Positions 12,601-21,166 of a DNA stretch of 64,000 nt are shown piece after piece. Both the position numbers and the translations under genes were made by a program. Every line of letters begins with the position of its first letter. The first letter of the stretch is position 1. Below the pieces are notes generated by a model. It had not been told where the DNA came from. It did no database searches and saw nothing but the letters and a program-made list of their open reading frames with translations. This stretch comes from Lytechinus variegatus (lineage: Eukaryota; Echinodermata; Echinoidea; Temnopleuroida; Toxopneustidae), in contig NC_054748.1 of the NCBI RefSeq assembly GCF_018143015.1, positions 14,622,967 through 14,686,966 of the forward strand, read 5' to 3'.

Positions 12601-14200
12601 CATGGTAATGGAATTGTCTTAAAATGTATGCATGCCAAATGAGTATAAAATATTGTCATCGATCATAACACCTACTGTATGGGCAGACGTAGCAACATGA
12701 TCCCTCAGGTTTTATGGGCTCAGCGCAGAATGCTGGTTGACAACTATCAATCTCACAGGTAACACGAGCGTTGTCGCAAGCACAGGTGGTGCATTCGTCG
12801 ACGGCCCACGATTCAGCGTCCATGTACCGAATTCCTCGATGAACACATGGTAAAGGACCCTCGCCGGAGCTGACGTCTGGCTTCTGAGCTACAGACAGAA
12901 AAGAGAAGAGTGTTTTGTTGATTTTGATCTTATTTTTTTTTCTATTTATAAAAACAATAAGCAATATGCCCAAATAACGAAATCAGTCATTACATCCTAC
13001 AAAAAAGTGAATTGATTTACCGGTCGGATGATCCACTTTAAAGCGAAATAAGTTTAAACGGGGACCATGATGAACAATAATGGTAAAAATGTGACTAAAA
13101 CTGGCAGCATGCTCATTTTAGTTTACTGGGCTTTGACAGAATCCAATATCAGAACCTTACTCAATGAATACTACTGTTAAAGAAAAGGTACCCTAGTAGT
13201 GAGAGGCAAATTTACGATCGCGAAGTTAATTTTTATTTAAAGTAGGCCCTACTGACTTGAAAACGGACCTGTTAAAAACTGTTTGCAGTGTCTCGCGACG
13301 ATGATTTTTCCAAAAAATAATGTAAGCGCGAAGAGCGAAATTTTGCATATCTTGAGATGATAACTGCACGTTTTAAGATTTGTTGTGCTACCATGACCAC
13401 CATAGGTTTTAAATGAAATAATTGATGCAAGTGCGTGCATAAAGTTTTGATATTTATCACTTTGAACATGCTCGCTAAAAGAAGTCATGAGGAATTTTTT
13501 TTTCTTGGCGTATTGACTACAACACTGAATTATTAAGTACGTTATCTTATTAAACAAATCATCATCTCAATCTTTAAAAAGCCACTGCGAATGCGAAGCT
13601 CGAGCAAAATTGTATTATTTTTTAGAATAGTGACGAGAAAAATTTATTTAAGTGACTAATATTGTAGAGCTCTAACCATGAATAGATGGGAACAATTAAA
13701 AAATCTGAAGAGTAGAAATGCTGCTTTTGAACACTTTAAAGCTTGAGTAGGATGCTCTTTAAAGCATTTACTATACATTTTTCTTTTCAGTTTCATTTTT
13801 TTTTGGGGGGGGGTGGTGGATCTCCTGAATGCCGCCACTGTCATTATATCATCTCAGAGGTCGACCGCGCGACCGTAATGAAAATCGACACGCCCGTTAT
13901 CAGTGGCATAATGTACAAAAACTATAAGATCTAGTTCTTCGAACAATCTCATTATTAATAAAGTCTGCTAATGATAGGTAAAATCAAAAGCTTTTTTTAT
14001 GAAAAACTAATGCTGCTTAAATGATATTTACTATTCACTCTGTGCATTATTCTAATGAGATATTTCAATATCGTTATTTTTGTTCATACATGTATGTATT
14101 TGTTATTACATTCCTGAGCATTTTTTTCTCAATGAACTATTTAGAATTGGCATCCTAATCAATGTCTGTCATGATAATATTCTGCATTTACAGACTGCTT

Positions 14201-14265
<65 letters not shown>

Positions 14266-15777
14266 GCTCTATATCTGTATCAATGTCAACATCTTTAAGA
14301 AGAGATGATGAGATGACAAGATCCCGGATCTCATCATGTCAACATCTTTTAGAAGAGATGATGAGATGACAAAATCCCGGATCTCATCATGTTGACATCT
14401 TTTAGAAGAGATGATGAGATGACAAGATCCAGGATCTCATCATGTCAACATCTTGTAGAAGAGATTATCAGATGACAATATCCAGGATCTCATCATGTCG
14501 ACACATTTTAGAAGAGATGATCAGATGACAAGATCCCGGATCTCGTCATGTCGACATCTTTTAGAAGAAATGGTCAGATGACAAGATCTTCGATCCATGA
14601 TCATGTCATCTAATCATCTCTTCTTAAAGATGTAGACATGACGAGTTACGAGACCATGACATCTGATCATCTCTTCCACTGGATGTAGACATGACGAGAT
14701 CCAAGATCTTGTCATCTGATCATCTCTTCTACAAGATGTCAAAATGATGAGATCCGAGATCTTGTCATCTCATCATCTCTTCTAAAAGATGTTGACATGA
14801 TGAGTTCCGGGATCTTGTCATCTCATCATCTCTTCTAAAAGATGTTGACATGATGAGTTCCGGGATCTTGTCATCTCATCATCTCTTCTACAAGATGTCA
14901 ACATGATGAGATCCGGGATCTTGTCATCTCATCATCTCTTCTACAAGATGTCAACATGATGAGATCCGGGATCTTGTCATCTCATCATCTCTTCTAAAAC
15001 ATGTTGACATGATGAGATTCGGGATCTTGTCATCTCATTATCTCTTCTAAAAGATGTCGACATGATGAGATCTGGGATCTCGTCATCTTATCTTTTGCTA
15101 TCAAGATGTCGACTTCCCGAGATAATTATCTCAACATCTCGGTGGCACTTTTAAGCTTCCATAGTCTCCCATACGTGTACTGTACCAAAGCAATGGCTTT
15201 GATCCAGCTGAAGCATGTTCAAAACTCAACTTCACCCGACAAAAGAAATTATAATTGGTGTGGTGTCGAAAATCTGTCTATCTGACGGTCAATCGGATCG
15301 GGGTCGCCCTAGCCACTAACCCGTCTCTGTGGTCTAGTGGTTAAAGCACCGGCGTTCAAAGCTGGGGGCCCGGGTTTGATTCCCGGCAGAGACATTTTTC
15401 GGCATCACCAATTTTTCCAAAAGGGTAGATAGCTCTGGGGAACCTTGATTTAAGCTACGCCTACCTTTGTTCTCTTCATCCATTTCTGTCACACAATATA
15501 TATATGTATATATACCAATAAACAAAGACTAAATAGATAATAATGTACATCATGAACTGAAAGATTAGAAGAGGTGTAATTATTTGGTCTCAAGACTTCA
15601 AATTTGAATGGCATCGGAGAGCGAGATTGCACTTTTCGTTGAAATATATGAGGTCTACTTGGGCAATATTCACAAACACGTCTCACCTTCAGCATGAAAT
15701 GCTAGCAGGAATACGACTAGGAAACCGAGAAGGGCAAACCATTTCGGTTGATTCGATTGTTCCCCAAAGATAAACAT
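9308..15777 (-). CDS. Gene A: secreted VWC-domain protein, complete four-exon gene
   Basis: Four minus-strand exons (15777-15687, 12888-12676, 11621-11432, 9659-9308) join at GT-AG junctions with matching phases (1, 1, 2) and give 282 codons: 281 residues plus TAA. Layout: signal peptide 1-30, VWC domain about 45-99 with all ten cysteines, then about 180 residues of an unrecognised domain to the C-terminus. No transmembrane segment follows the signal peptide, so a secreted extracellular protein is expected. VWC domains in other proteins often bind BMP-type ligands or matrix, but nothing here proves that role. The VWC exon is phase 1-1, the usual form of a shuffled extracellular module. A paralogous first exon lies 13 kb further along the same strand (gene B). 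Exon joining was worked out by eye and rests on phase, splice sites and domain continuity; a transcript would settle it. Confidence 0.8.
9903..10136. repeat. 117-bp tandem duplication
   Basis: Two nearly identical 117-base copies (AATGCATAACTAAACATTSA starts at 9903 and 10020), differing at very few positions. It is part of a longer dispersed repeat that recurs in reverse orientation at 57140-57500. Confidence 0.92.
10620..11400. repeat. Unclassified repeat region with CGTACGAA motifs
   Basis: Repeated CGTTCGTACGAA, GTACGAACGC, TTCGTAAGAGCGCCGTACGA and CGTTCTTACGAAC words, plus CAAATCATTTGTGAGAGG and CCACCAATTGTGAGAGGGG. It looks like a degraded inverted-repeat element; ends were not defined. 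No coding exon seen. Intron 3 of gene A begins right after it. Confidence 0.35.
11432..11621 (-). CDS. Gene A exon 3: first half of unrecognised extracellular domain
   Basis: 190-base exon with a CCCTAACAG acceptor and CCAAG/GTAGGC donor, encoding residues 103-164 plus two split codons. It is predicted to be beta-rich, with an alternating segment NQVSVDVSIKFHD followed by GEDLWKLSAWAS and DGNGPR. No cysteines. I do not recognise a named family. The pattern V-x-D-V, D-L-W-K-L and D-G-x-G-P looks like a conserved core rather than random sequence and continues directly into exon 4. Confidence 0.75.
11684..12092 (-). mobile_element. Dispersed repeat, AAAGGTAAATGCCAGT family, reverse copy
   Basis: Reverse-complement partner of 47136-47535. 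It lies just upstream of exon 3 in gene A's second intron. Confidence 0.78.
12400..12515 (-). mobile_element. tRNA-derived SINE head
   Basis: In reverse complement: CGGGTCGTGTGGTCCAGTGG ... GTTGTGAGTTCGAATCCCAA, clear A and B boxes. It lies between exons 2 and 3 of the flanking minus-strand gene region, close to a longer dispersed repeat. Confidence 0.6.
12676..12888 (-). CDS. Gene A exon 2: von Willebrand factor type C domain
   Basis: 213-base exon, phase 1-1, after a pyrimidine-rich TTTTCTGTCTGTAG acceptor. Residues 32-101 carry the VWC pattern: C45, a Trp at 58, C63-x2-C66-x-C68, C75, C80, C85, then the CC-x2-C ending (C95, C96, C99). All ten cysteines are present at normal spacing, so the fold should be intact. 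The donor is read as ACA/GTAGGT; an alternative GT four bases downstream would break the phase to the next exon. There is one VWC copy only, unlike chordin or kielin-type proteins. Confidence 0.88.
14204..14262. repeat. (TA)n microsatellite
   Basis: Almost pure TA dinucleotide run of about 57 bases directly before the foldback array. Confidence 0.95.
14283..15110. repeat. Foldback array of 53-bp units in inverted halves
   Basis: Six direct copies start at 14285, 14338, 14391, 14444, 14497 and 14550, an exact 53-base period. After a centre at about 14600-14620 the same unit continues in reverse complement for about nine copies to 15.1 kb. Each unit contains its own short inverted repeat (ATGATGAGAT ... 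ATCTCATCAT). The two halves can pair into a very long hairpin. This layout matches the foldback (TU-type) elements described in sea urchins. It lies in intron 1 of gene A beside a (TA)n tract. Confidence 0.85.
15319..15510 (+). mobile_element. tRNA-like SINE with intact cloverleaf head
   Basis: Head 15324-15393: GTCTCTG and CAGAGAC pair as a perfect 7-bp acceptor stem; TGGTCTAGTGGTTAAAGCA is an A box and GGTTTGATTCC a B box; CCGGC/GCTGG form an anticodon stem with loop GTTCAAA. The body resembles tRNA-Glu but the loop would give a UCA anticodon, so it is treated as a SINE rather than a working tRNA gene. The following AAGGGTAGATAGCTCTGG body and TA-rich tail support that. Confidence 0.65.
15687..15777 (-). 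CDS. Gene A exon 1: start codon and signal peptide
   Basis: ATG at 15777-15775 in the context ACCATG. The exon encodes 30 residues beginning MFIFGEQSNQPKW, followed by a strong hydrophobic core (FALLGFLVVFLLAFHA) typical of a signal peptide. It ends GAAG at a GTGAGA donor, leaving one base of a split Ala codon that the VWC exon completes. The start is chosen because the paralogous exon at 2454-2364 has an ATG at the same position and exactly the same coding length (91 bases), with 21 of 30 residues identical. Confidence 0.82.
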
Positions 15778-16200
15778 GGTGTACAGTCTTTGACCTAGAC
15801 CGCGTGAAGTTGTGAGAGGTTTCCTGCAACCGAACTTCTCAGTCGGCTCTCTCTCCTGGAAGTATAGTAATCTAGCTAGAACATGTAGAAGAATCGAGGT
15901 TGATCAAATGTACTTCTGTCTATATTAGGGCTTAGATGGATTTTTGTGTCTGTACAATGTTTTCCTCGCATTCTAACCTTGCAGCAAATGCGCACGCATC
16001 CCATTACCCACGCACTACGTACACACACACGCGCGCACAACATCACCCTCTCCCGCTCACACAATTTTATCTACTAAACAGTCAATCCATTATGTTTCTT
16101 TTCCTTCTCTCCGTCTTTTTCTCTTTTTTTCCTTCTCTCTCATAAATAGGAAGAATAGGGTTGAAGGTCAAATGCAATGTTAATACAATAAGTGCAATGA
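15778..16200 (-). promoter_or_regulatory. Gene A 5' UTR and proximal upstream region, conserved with gene B
   Basis: The block aligns by eye to 2455-2850 upstream of gene B. Shared words include GGGCTTAGATGGATTTTTGT, ATTTTATCTACTAAACAGTC-like and CAATCCATTA segments, a GCGCAC-rich stretch and a CT-rich tract, ending near GAAGGTCAAATRCAATGTTA. Similarity this far outside the coding exon suggests either recent duplication or conserved regulatory sequence. No TATA box or transcription start was assigned. Confidence 0.5.
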
Positions 16201-16774
16201 TTCCAGCAGATTTCGTTTTATTAAAAGCCAAGGAACTCGACAGGGCCGATAATTCTCGCTTGCTCCTGATTCTTCGTGTTCTGCAGTATCTTCACCCCGG
16301 CTCACACTATCCGATTCCTCGCGATCCGAATTTCAAAGAAATTGTAATAACAATTGATATGGACATTCCAACATATTAAATCTCTCCGACCAGATTTCAA
16401 AAAAGTGGTAAGACAACTGAAATCGAAACTCAGTTCTGAAATCGAAGTTCTAGTTATAGCCTCCCTTTAGGAAACTAATAAGCAAATTAAATCCATATCG
16501 TAATTAAGTCATCGTCGGCTGCGACTTGTCGCCGATTTGGACTTTACCCCGACCACAGCTAGGCGTTGGCGCAAAACTAAATTATGATTTTTAAATTCCT
16601 AATTTTATGCCGAACTTAAAGTATAATAATTTTCCTTTTTGGAACTTTCACATTTAAAGAAAAATGCGATTTATTAAGAAAAAATCGCGACTGATCTGAT
16701 CGCAGAGAGTGCGCTGGGCTTTATCAATTGGCCGAAAAGTTAATAATATGGTGATAAAATTATTATACAGATAT

Positions 16775-16915
16775 TGACTGATGGGCTGTGTACAATAAAC
16801 ATTCTTTGGACCGCCGGATTTACATTTTCACAAGGGGTTATATTTTGCCGCAGAGGAAAAATATAAATCCTTTAGGCGGTCCAAAGAATGTTATTCCACA
16901 TACCCAATCAGTGAA
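16775..16915. mobile_element. Hairpin MITE
   Basis: AACATTCTTTGGACCGCC is repeated inverted (GGCGGTCCAAAGAATGTT), with outer arms CTGATGGGCTGTGT and ACATACCCAATCAG. Confidence 0.75.
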
Positions 16916-17119
16916 ATTTGTTATAGTAAATAGCCTTAAATGATACAAATTCTTTATCTCGACTCTAAGTTTTAGAAACAGTAGATCTAGGCCTAGATAA
17001 AACTAGAACTACATATAGGCCCTAGAACAATAAAAATATAGAAAATACTTACCAGATCAATTTCTTGCAAAAGATTCAACTCCCACAGAGATCAATCCAA
17101 AAGAAACAATAAGGAAAAC

Positions 17120-18870
17120 AGTCTTAGGGGTAGTCTATATTCCAATAAAATTGCGACTTGTTCAACGTAAAATAATTAACAAACACGAATATAGAGTACG
17201 ATCCAGTATTTTCTACTTGTTTACTGTTTTTACAGTACACTGATGGATGTGGTACTGTACGATCATTTTCTGGTTTTACATTCAATTTGTCTGACACAAA
17301 GTTCATTTGAGGTGAAGACTGTGAGTCCGGTCCAGGACACAGGGCAGACCTAGATCCATGTTGATTCTGAGCCGTAACATCAGACGCAATTTCGACACTG
17401 AATTGGGGATGAGATATAACAGGACTAGATGGCGGCCTTGTGATTGTAAAAAGTTTTCTTGAGGCTGATCTCTCTGTTGTCGAACCAGGACCTGGTCCAG
17501 GACCCAATGTGGATCGTTATAGATCCTGAGGCTGAACCATAACATCAGGTGCAGATTCTGGTGGACATGGTGGATGAGATGAAACAGGACTAAGTGGTTG
17601 CCTGCTGACTGTACGTGCTGGTCCTGATCTTTCTTTTGCCACAACAGATCCAGGACCAGGACCAAATCTAGCACTAACTTTAGACCTTGTACTACTGGAC
17701 TAGAAAGCCTAACCTTCGACTGACATTTGCCTTCATATGCTCAGACAAGCATATAAAGCTCATTTGTCGTTTGTGTCCTTCGTCAACTCGAGAGTGGTGT
17801 TTAAGACTGCTCTTACTTTTATGTCCTGAAACCGTCATGATATGCCTGGCCTCAAATCCTTGCTCATATAACGTATAGATAGTTGTAGCTCTAATGCAAT
17901 GGTTTTTGTAGGGCCTGCCTTTGACGTGTTAGCTTCAATGCTTATGCTTTTCATCTTGTTCCCTAATGCATTCTTATCAACAACCTGATGACACATACCA
18001 TGGCACATTTTGTTAGTCTTGTTCTACCGTCCCTGGTCATGGACCGCTTCCAATTTTGACAATTTCTGGAGGCGCACTTGATTTTGGTCGTTACCCAAAT
18101 ACGGAAATTCACTATTCAGATGCGAAACATTTTCACAGAACGACTTGACGGAATAATTTTCATCCTCCGCCTCATACATCCGACCACATTGGCTCCTTGA
18201 CTCATCACCTTTGTCTCTGTGATTTTTAGTCAGCTTATCCTTCGCTAGATGAACATAGCTCCTGTTGCTAGGATCTGTAGTAATAGTAAAGTCGTCTGTC
18301 CGTAAGTCCTCAAGATTCTTCTTGCCTCTGTTGTGATGTAACATTAGATGACAAATACAACATTTTGGAGACCTCTGGGAGACGAACGGTCAAACGCTCG
18401 CGAAGTCATTATTTTTTGGAAGTCGTCCTCCAAAAAAATCCTTGCGTGTTACTGAACCCTTCCCTGCAGCTTAAAATTTCACTACAGCGAATATATCGTT
18501 TGCATGTCTAAATTCAGCACTGTTCAAAACGTCCATTGCCTTTGTTTTCAGAAAGTGCTTCTGGAGACCATAGCGTATAGTGATGATAGAACTCTTTGTG
18601 TAACATTGGCCGTTTCCCCGGGTCACATCTGCGTAGAATGATCGAATGCAATCGCATAACTTGCTCCGAGTATTCTGTCTCCACATTTCCAAAGTCAAGA
18701 GACTTTGCCCTAAAAAAGCAACAAAATATATCTATCGCCTAGCTGTTTCACAACATTTTTAGTAGATTTAGAATCCTTATCCTCCAAAAGCTGATCTAAT
18801 TCCTCATTGCTTATCAACACAGATCTAGGCTGAACTGGACCGGACTCACTACTGCACTACACCGCTTTTG
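17120..18870 (-). pseudogene. Degenerate Crypton-type tyrosine recombinase (DUF3504-like)
   Basis: Minus-strand fragments in the right order for a Crypton/KCTD1-ZMYM-type recombinase: ISNEELDQLLEDKDSKSTK near 18.8 kb; TRSKLCDCIRSFYADV with YTKSSIITIRYGLQKHF (18698-18474); NRGKKNLEDLRTDDF through LTKNHRDKGDES and GRMYEAEDENYSVKSFC (18344-18027); then KNHCIRATTIYTLYEQGFEA and RHIMTVSGHKSKSSLKHHSR (about 17906-17780). Arg and the H-x-x-R region are recognisable, but the position expected to hold the nucleophilic Tyr after GHKSKSSLKH reads His. Stops and frameshifts separate the blocks. A Pro/Gly/Ser-rich C-terminal part with repeated GPGPGS continues to about 17.12 kb. Confidence 0.75.
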
Positions 18871-18984
18871 AATTACGCGGTAGTCTGCCCGAAAATGTAT
18901 TCTCATGTTTTTTTTTGTTTTTTTTTTTAAACAAGTGCACACCTAGTTACCAATAATGCATAGCATTTCCATTTATTTCAAAGC

Positions 18985-19110
18985 AAGATAAAAGAGCATT
19001 GCTTTGCTCACGGGCATACAGGTCCGCGGCCGGGATCAAACCCCGGATTTTCCATGTATAGCCAGGCGCCTTAGACCACTCGGCCACGGCCACTCGGCCA
19101 CGGTATCTCT
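18985..19110 (-). mobile_element. tRNA-derived SINE head
   Basis: In reverse complement: GCCGAGTGGTCTAAGGCGCC ... CGGGGTTTGATCCCGGCCG. A short duplication of CCACTCGGCCACGG sits at its 5' end. Confidence 0.65.
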
Positions 19111-20397
19111 GTTTGTTGAGGGTTGATCGATTACAAACGATCGCTACTTCAGCCCCACATAATATTATGTTATTTCCGTGTAATTGATAAAATCTAATCC
19201 AAGAGAGGGCGCCATACACGTAGATCCATGGACATGATGGACTTGGAACGGATGGGAAAATACTCTGTGTATTTCGATCATATTAAGTGACGTGCTTAGG
19301 ACCAATCGCTTTTGGCTATCTGCCTTGGCTACCTAATATTAAGTGTTGCGTAATGAGTCATGGACAAGGTTGATCACTGAAAAAAAATGCAAATAGATTG
19401 TAAAAATAAATGTTATGAATAACGAAACAAACAATAACAATATAATGATATTTATTCTAAATTACATTTTGGTTTTAGCATAATTATATTCAAAATTACA
19501 AATTCATATATGAATATAGGGCACAGTAAACATGGTAACTGGTGCGTTAAACTTAAATAATCTTATTTATTCCGTAAATTTGATGATCAAAGTTCTCACA
19601 AATTTCATCGCTAAAATATCCTAAAATTGGCAGTCAAATGATTTTACATACACTGTGCATATGTGAACTGGATTGTGCGTTATTTCATAAATGTCTTGAT
19701 TAAACTATTAAAACTATTTTCATATAAGAATCGACTCATGTTACACTGCGGATTCAATAATATAACATTAGAGCAGAAAACTATTCTTCAGCCTGCACAA
19801 GTGGGGGTGGGTGGTAATTAAATCCACGATAAAGACTCCATTGCTGTATATTCATATCAGTTGTTCGTTTCTTAGCTTGGCCATTTGAAAATGAAATTTC
19901 CATTCTTTCTGTTTCTTGTAAAATTTAGGACGAAGAAGAAAAGCGAAAAAGAAAGAGAGAAGCGTGAAGTATGACATGGATAGTCAATCATAATTGTGAC
20001 AAAAATCTCTGACATTAGAGGTTCATAGTATCAGCTCATTTGACTCTCAAATCATTCTTAAATGACTTGGAAAGATGAATGTAAGATCATGTCTTCACCA
20101 ATTAAAAGTTAGGAAAGAGCACAGTAAACATAAGAGAATACCGTGTAAACAATTTTGACATGTTTTCCTTCCCATAATTTTAGCACAAAGTTAGATTACG
20201 GTCTGAATTGAAACATAGTTACAATGAATTACGATTGTCCAATCAACCCTATTGAAATCCATAATGTCAGATTTGATCTACAGGAAATTTGCACAATATA
20301 GAAGCGCACTGATTGTTAAAAAAAAACAATGAATGTATAAAATATACAGCATAGAAAATATTTTGACCAGTATGCACAAAGGATGTTGACGTTGCTG

Positions 20398-20591
20398 CAC
20401 TCTAAGACATATCAGTCAAAAATAACAAATTAATGGGGTCAGCTGGGTGCAACTGTTATTCTAGTCATATTTGACTATTTTCTAGTCGTATCTTACTAGA
20501 AAATAGTAAATAGTAAAATCAGTGATTGCCATATCAGTTGCACCCAGCTGACTACTGGTCTAGTCAATTTGACTGATATGTTTTAAGAGTG
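20398..20591. mobile_element. MITE with CACTCTAAGACATATCAG ends
   Basis: Left CACTCTAAGACATATCAGTC; right in reverse complement CACTCTTAAAACATATCAGT. The inner arms GTCAGCTGGGTGCAACTG and CAGTTGCACCCAGCTGAC-like also pair. Confidence 0.8.
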
Positions 20592-20750
20592 TGGCTTCCC
20601 ATAGTTAAGGTTGATTGTTTCACTCTTTCCAATAAGATTGCTCTTCTTATCATGCTTATTTGGTTTTAGATTCCTTTTATAAAAATCTTGAGAAAAACAT
20701 AAATGCACCCCAGGTCCTCAAATCTTACTTTTTAACAGGTTAATTCCCTT

Positions 20751-20993
20751 CACTGTAAAAAAAAAATATTGGGTAAAATGAGGTTAATTATGTGTCCAAC
20801 CAATTTGGGGCAGTATTTTACCCAATGCGGAAGCACATTGTCCAGTATGGTCAAAATATAAGCAGCAATTACTTTAGAATGGGCGAAATTTTCGTCACAC
20901 TGGGTAAATAAAAATGCCCAAAAGAAATGCCAAATGTTGGTTGGACACATAATTATCCTCATGAATCATTTTTACCCGATATTTTTTAGAGTG
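20751..20993. mobile_element. MITE with CACTSTAAAA ends just before the aGPCR HRM exon
   Basis: Left CACTGTAAAAAAAAAATATT and right in reverse complement CACTCTAAAAAATATCGGGT; inner arms share AATTATGTGTCCAACCAA. TT flanks both sides. The CACT ends recall CACTA-type elements. It ends 53 bases before the first aGPCR exon. Confidence 0.8.
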
Positions 20994-21046
20994 TTCGAGT
21001 TCTCCACCCTTAATAAGTTAATGCTGTTTTTTTACATATACTCCAG

Positions 21047-21166
21047 CAATTTGCAAGAACTTTACATGGGAATCATCGTATGGACAAGTCCATTTTCTTG
21101 AAGGGGAGAACGGGGCGTGGGCAAACTCATCGGGAGCTCATTATTGCCCATTCAACCGGACGAACG
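21047..21166 (+). CDS. aGPCR exon: HRM domain, first half
   Basis: 120 bases between a TATACTCCAG acceptor and an ACG/GTAAGT donor. Only the frame starting at the third base is open throughout in a meaningful way: it gives ICKNFTWESSYG and AHYCPFNRTN, with the first Cys, the Trp and the Cys-Pro of a hormone-receptor domain. It contains N-glycosylation sequons (NFT, NSS, NRT). It ends with one base of a split Ala codon. A MITE ends only 53 bases before the exon. Confidence 0.78.

Noticed and set aside
14283..15110. Regular 53-base repeats could suggest a CRISPR array
   Set aside because: There are no variable spacers, the two halves are inverted, and the genome is animal.
16161..16379. 72-codon plus-strand frame
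   Set aside because: Its second half matches the MITE at 37601-37985, so it is repeat sequence.
19915..19970. Apparent acceptor TGTAAAATTTAG followed by a Glu/Lys-rich stretch, as a possible upstream aGPCR exon
   Set aside because: The preceding bases belong to a repeat block shared with 4090-4150, and no donor of the needed phase follows.
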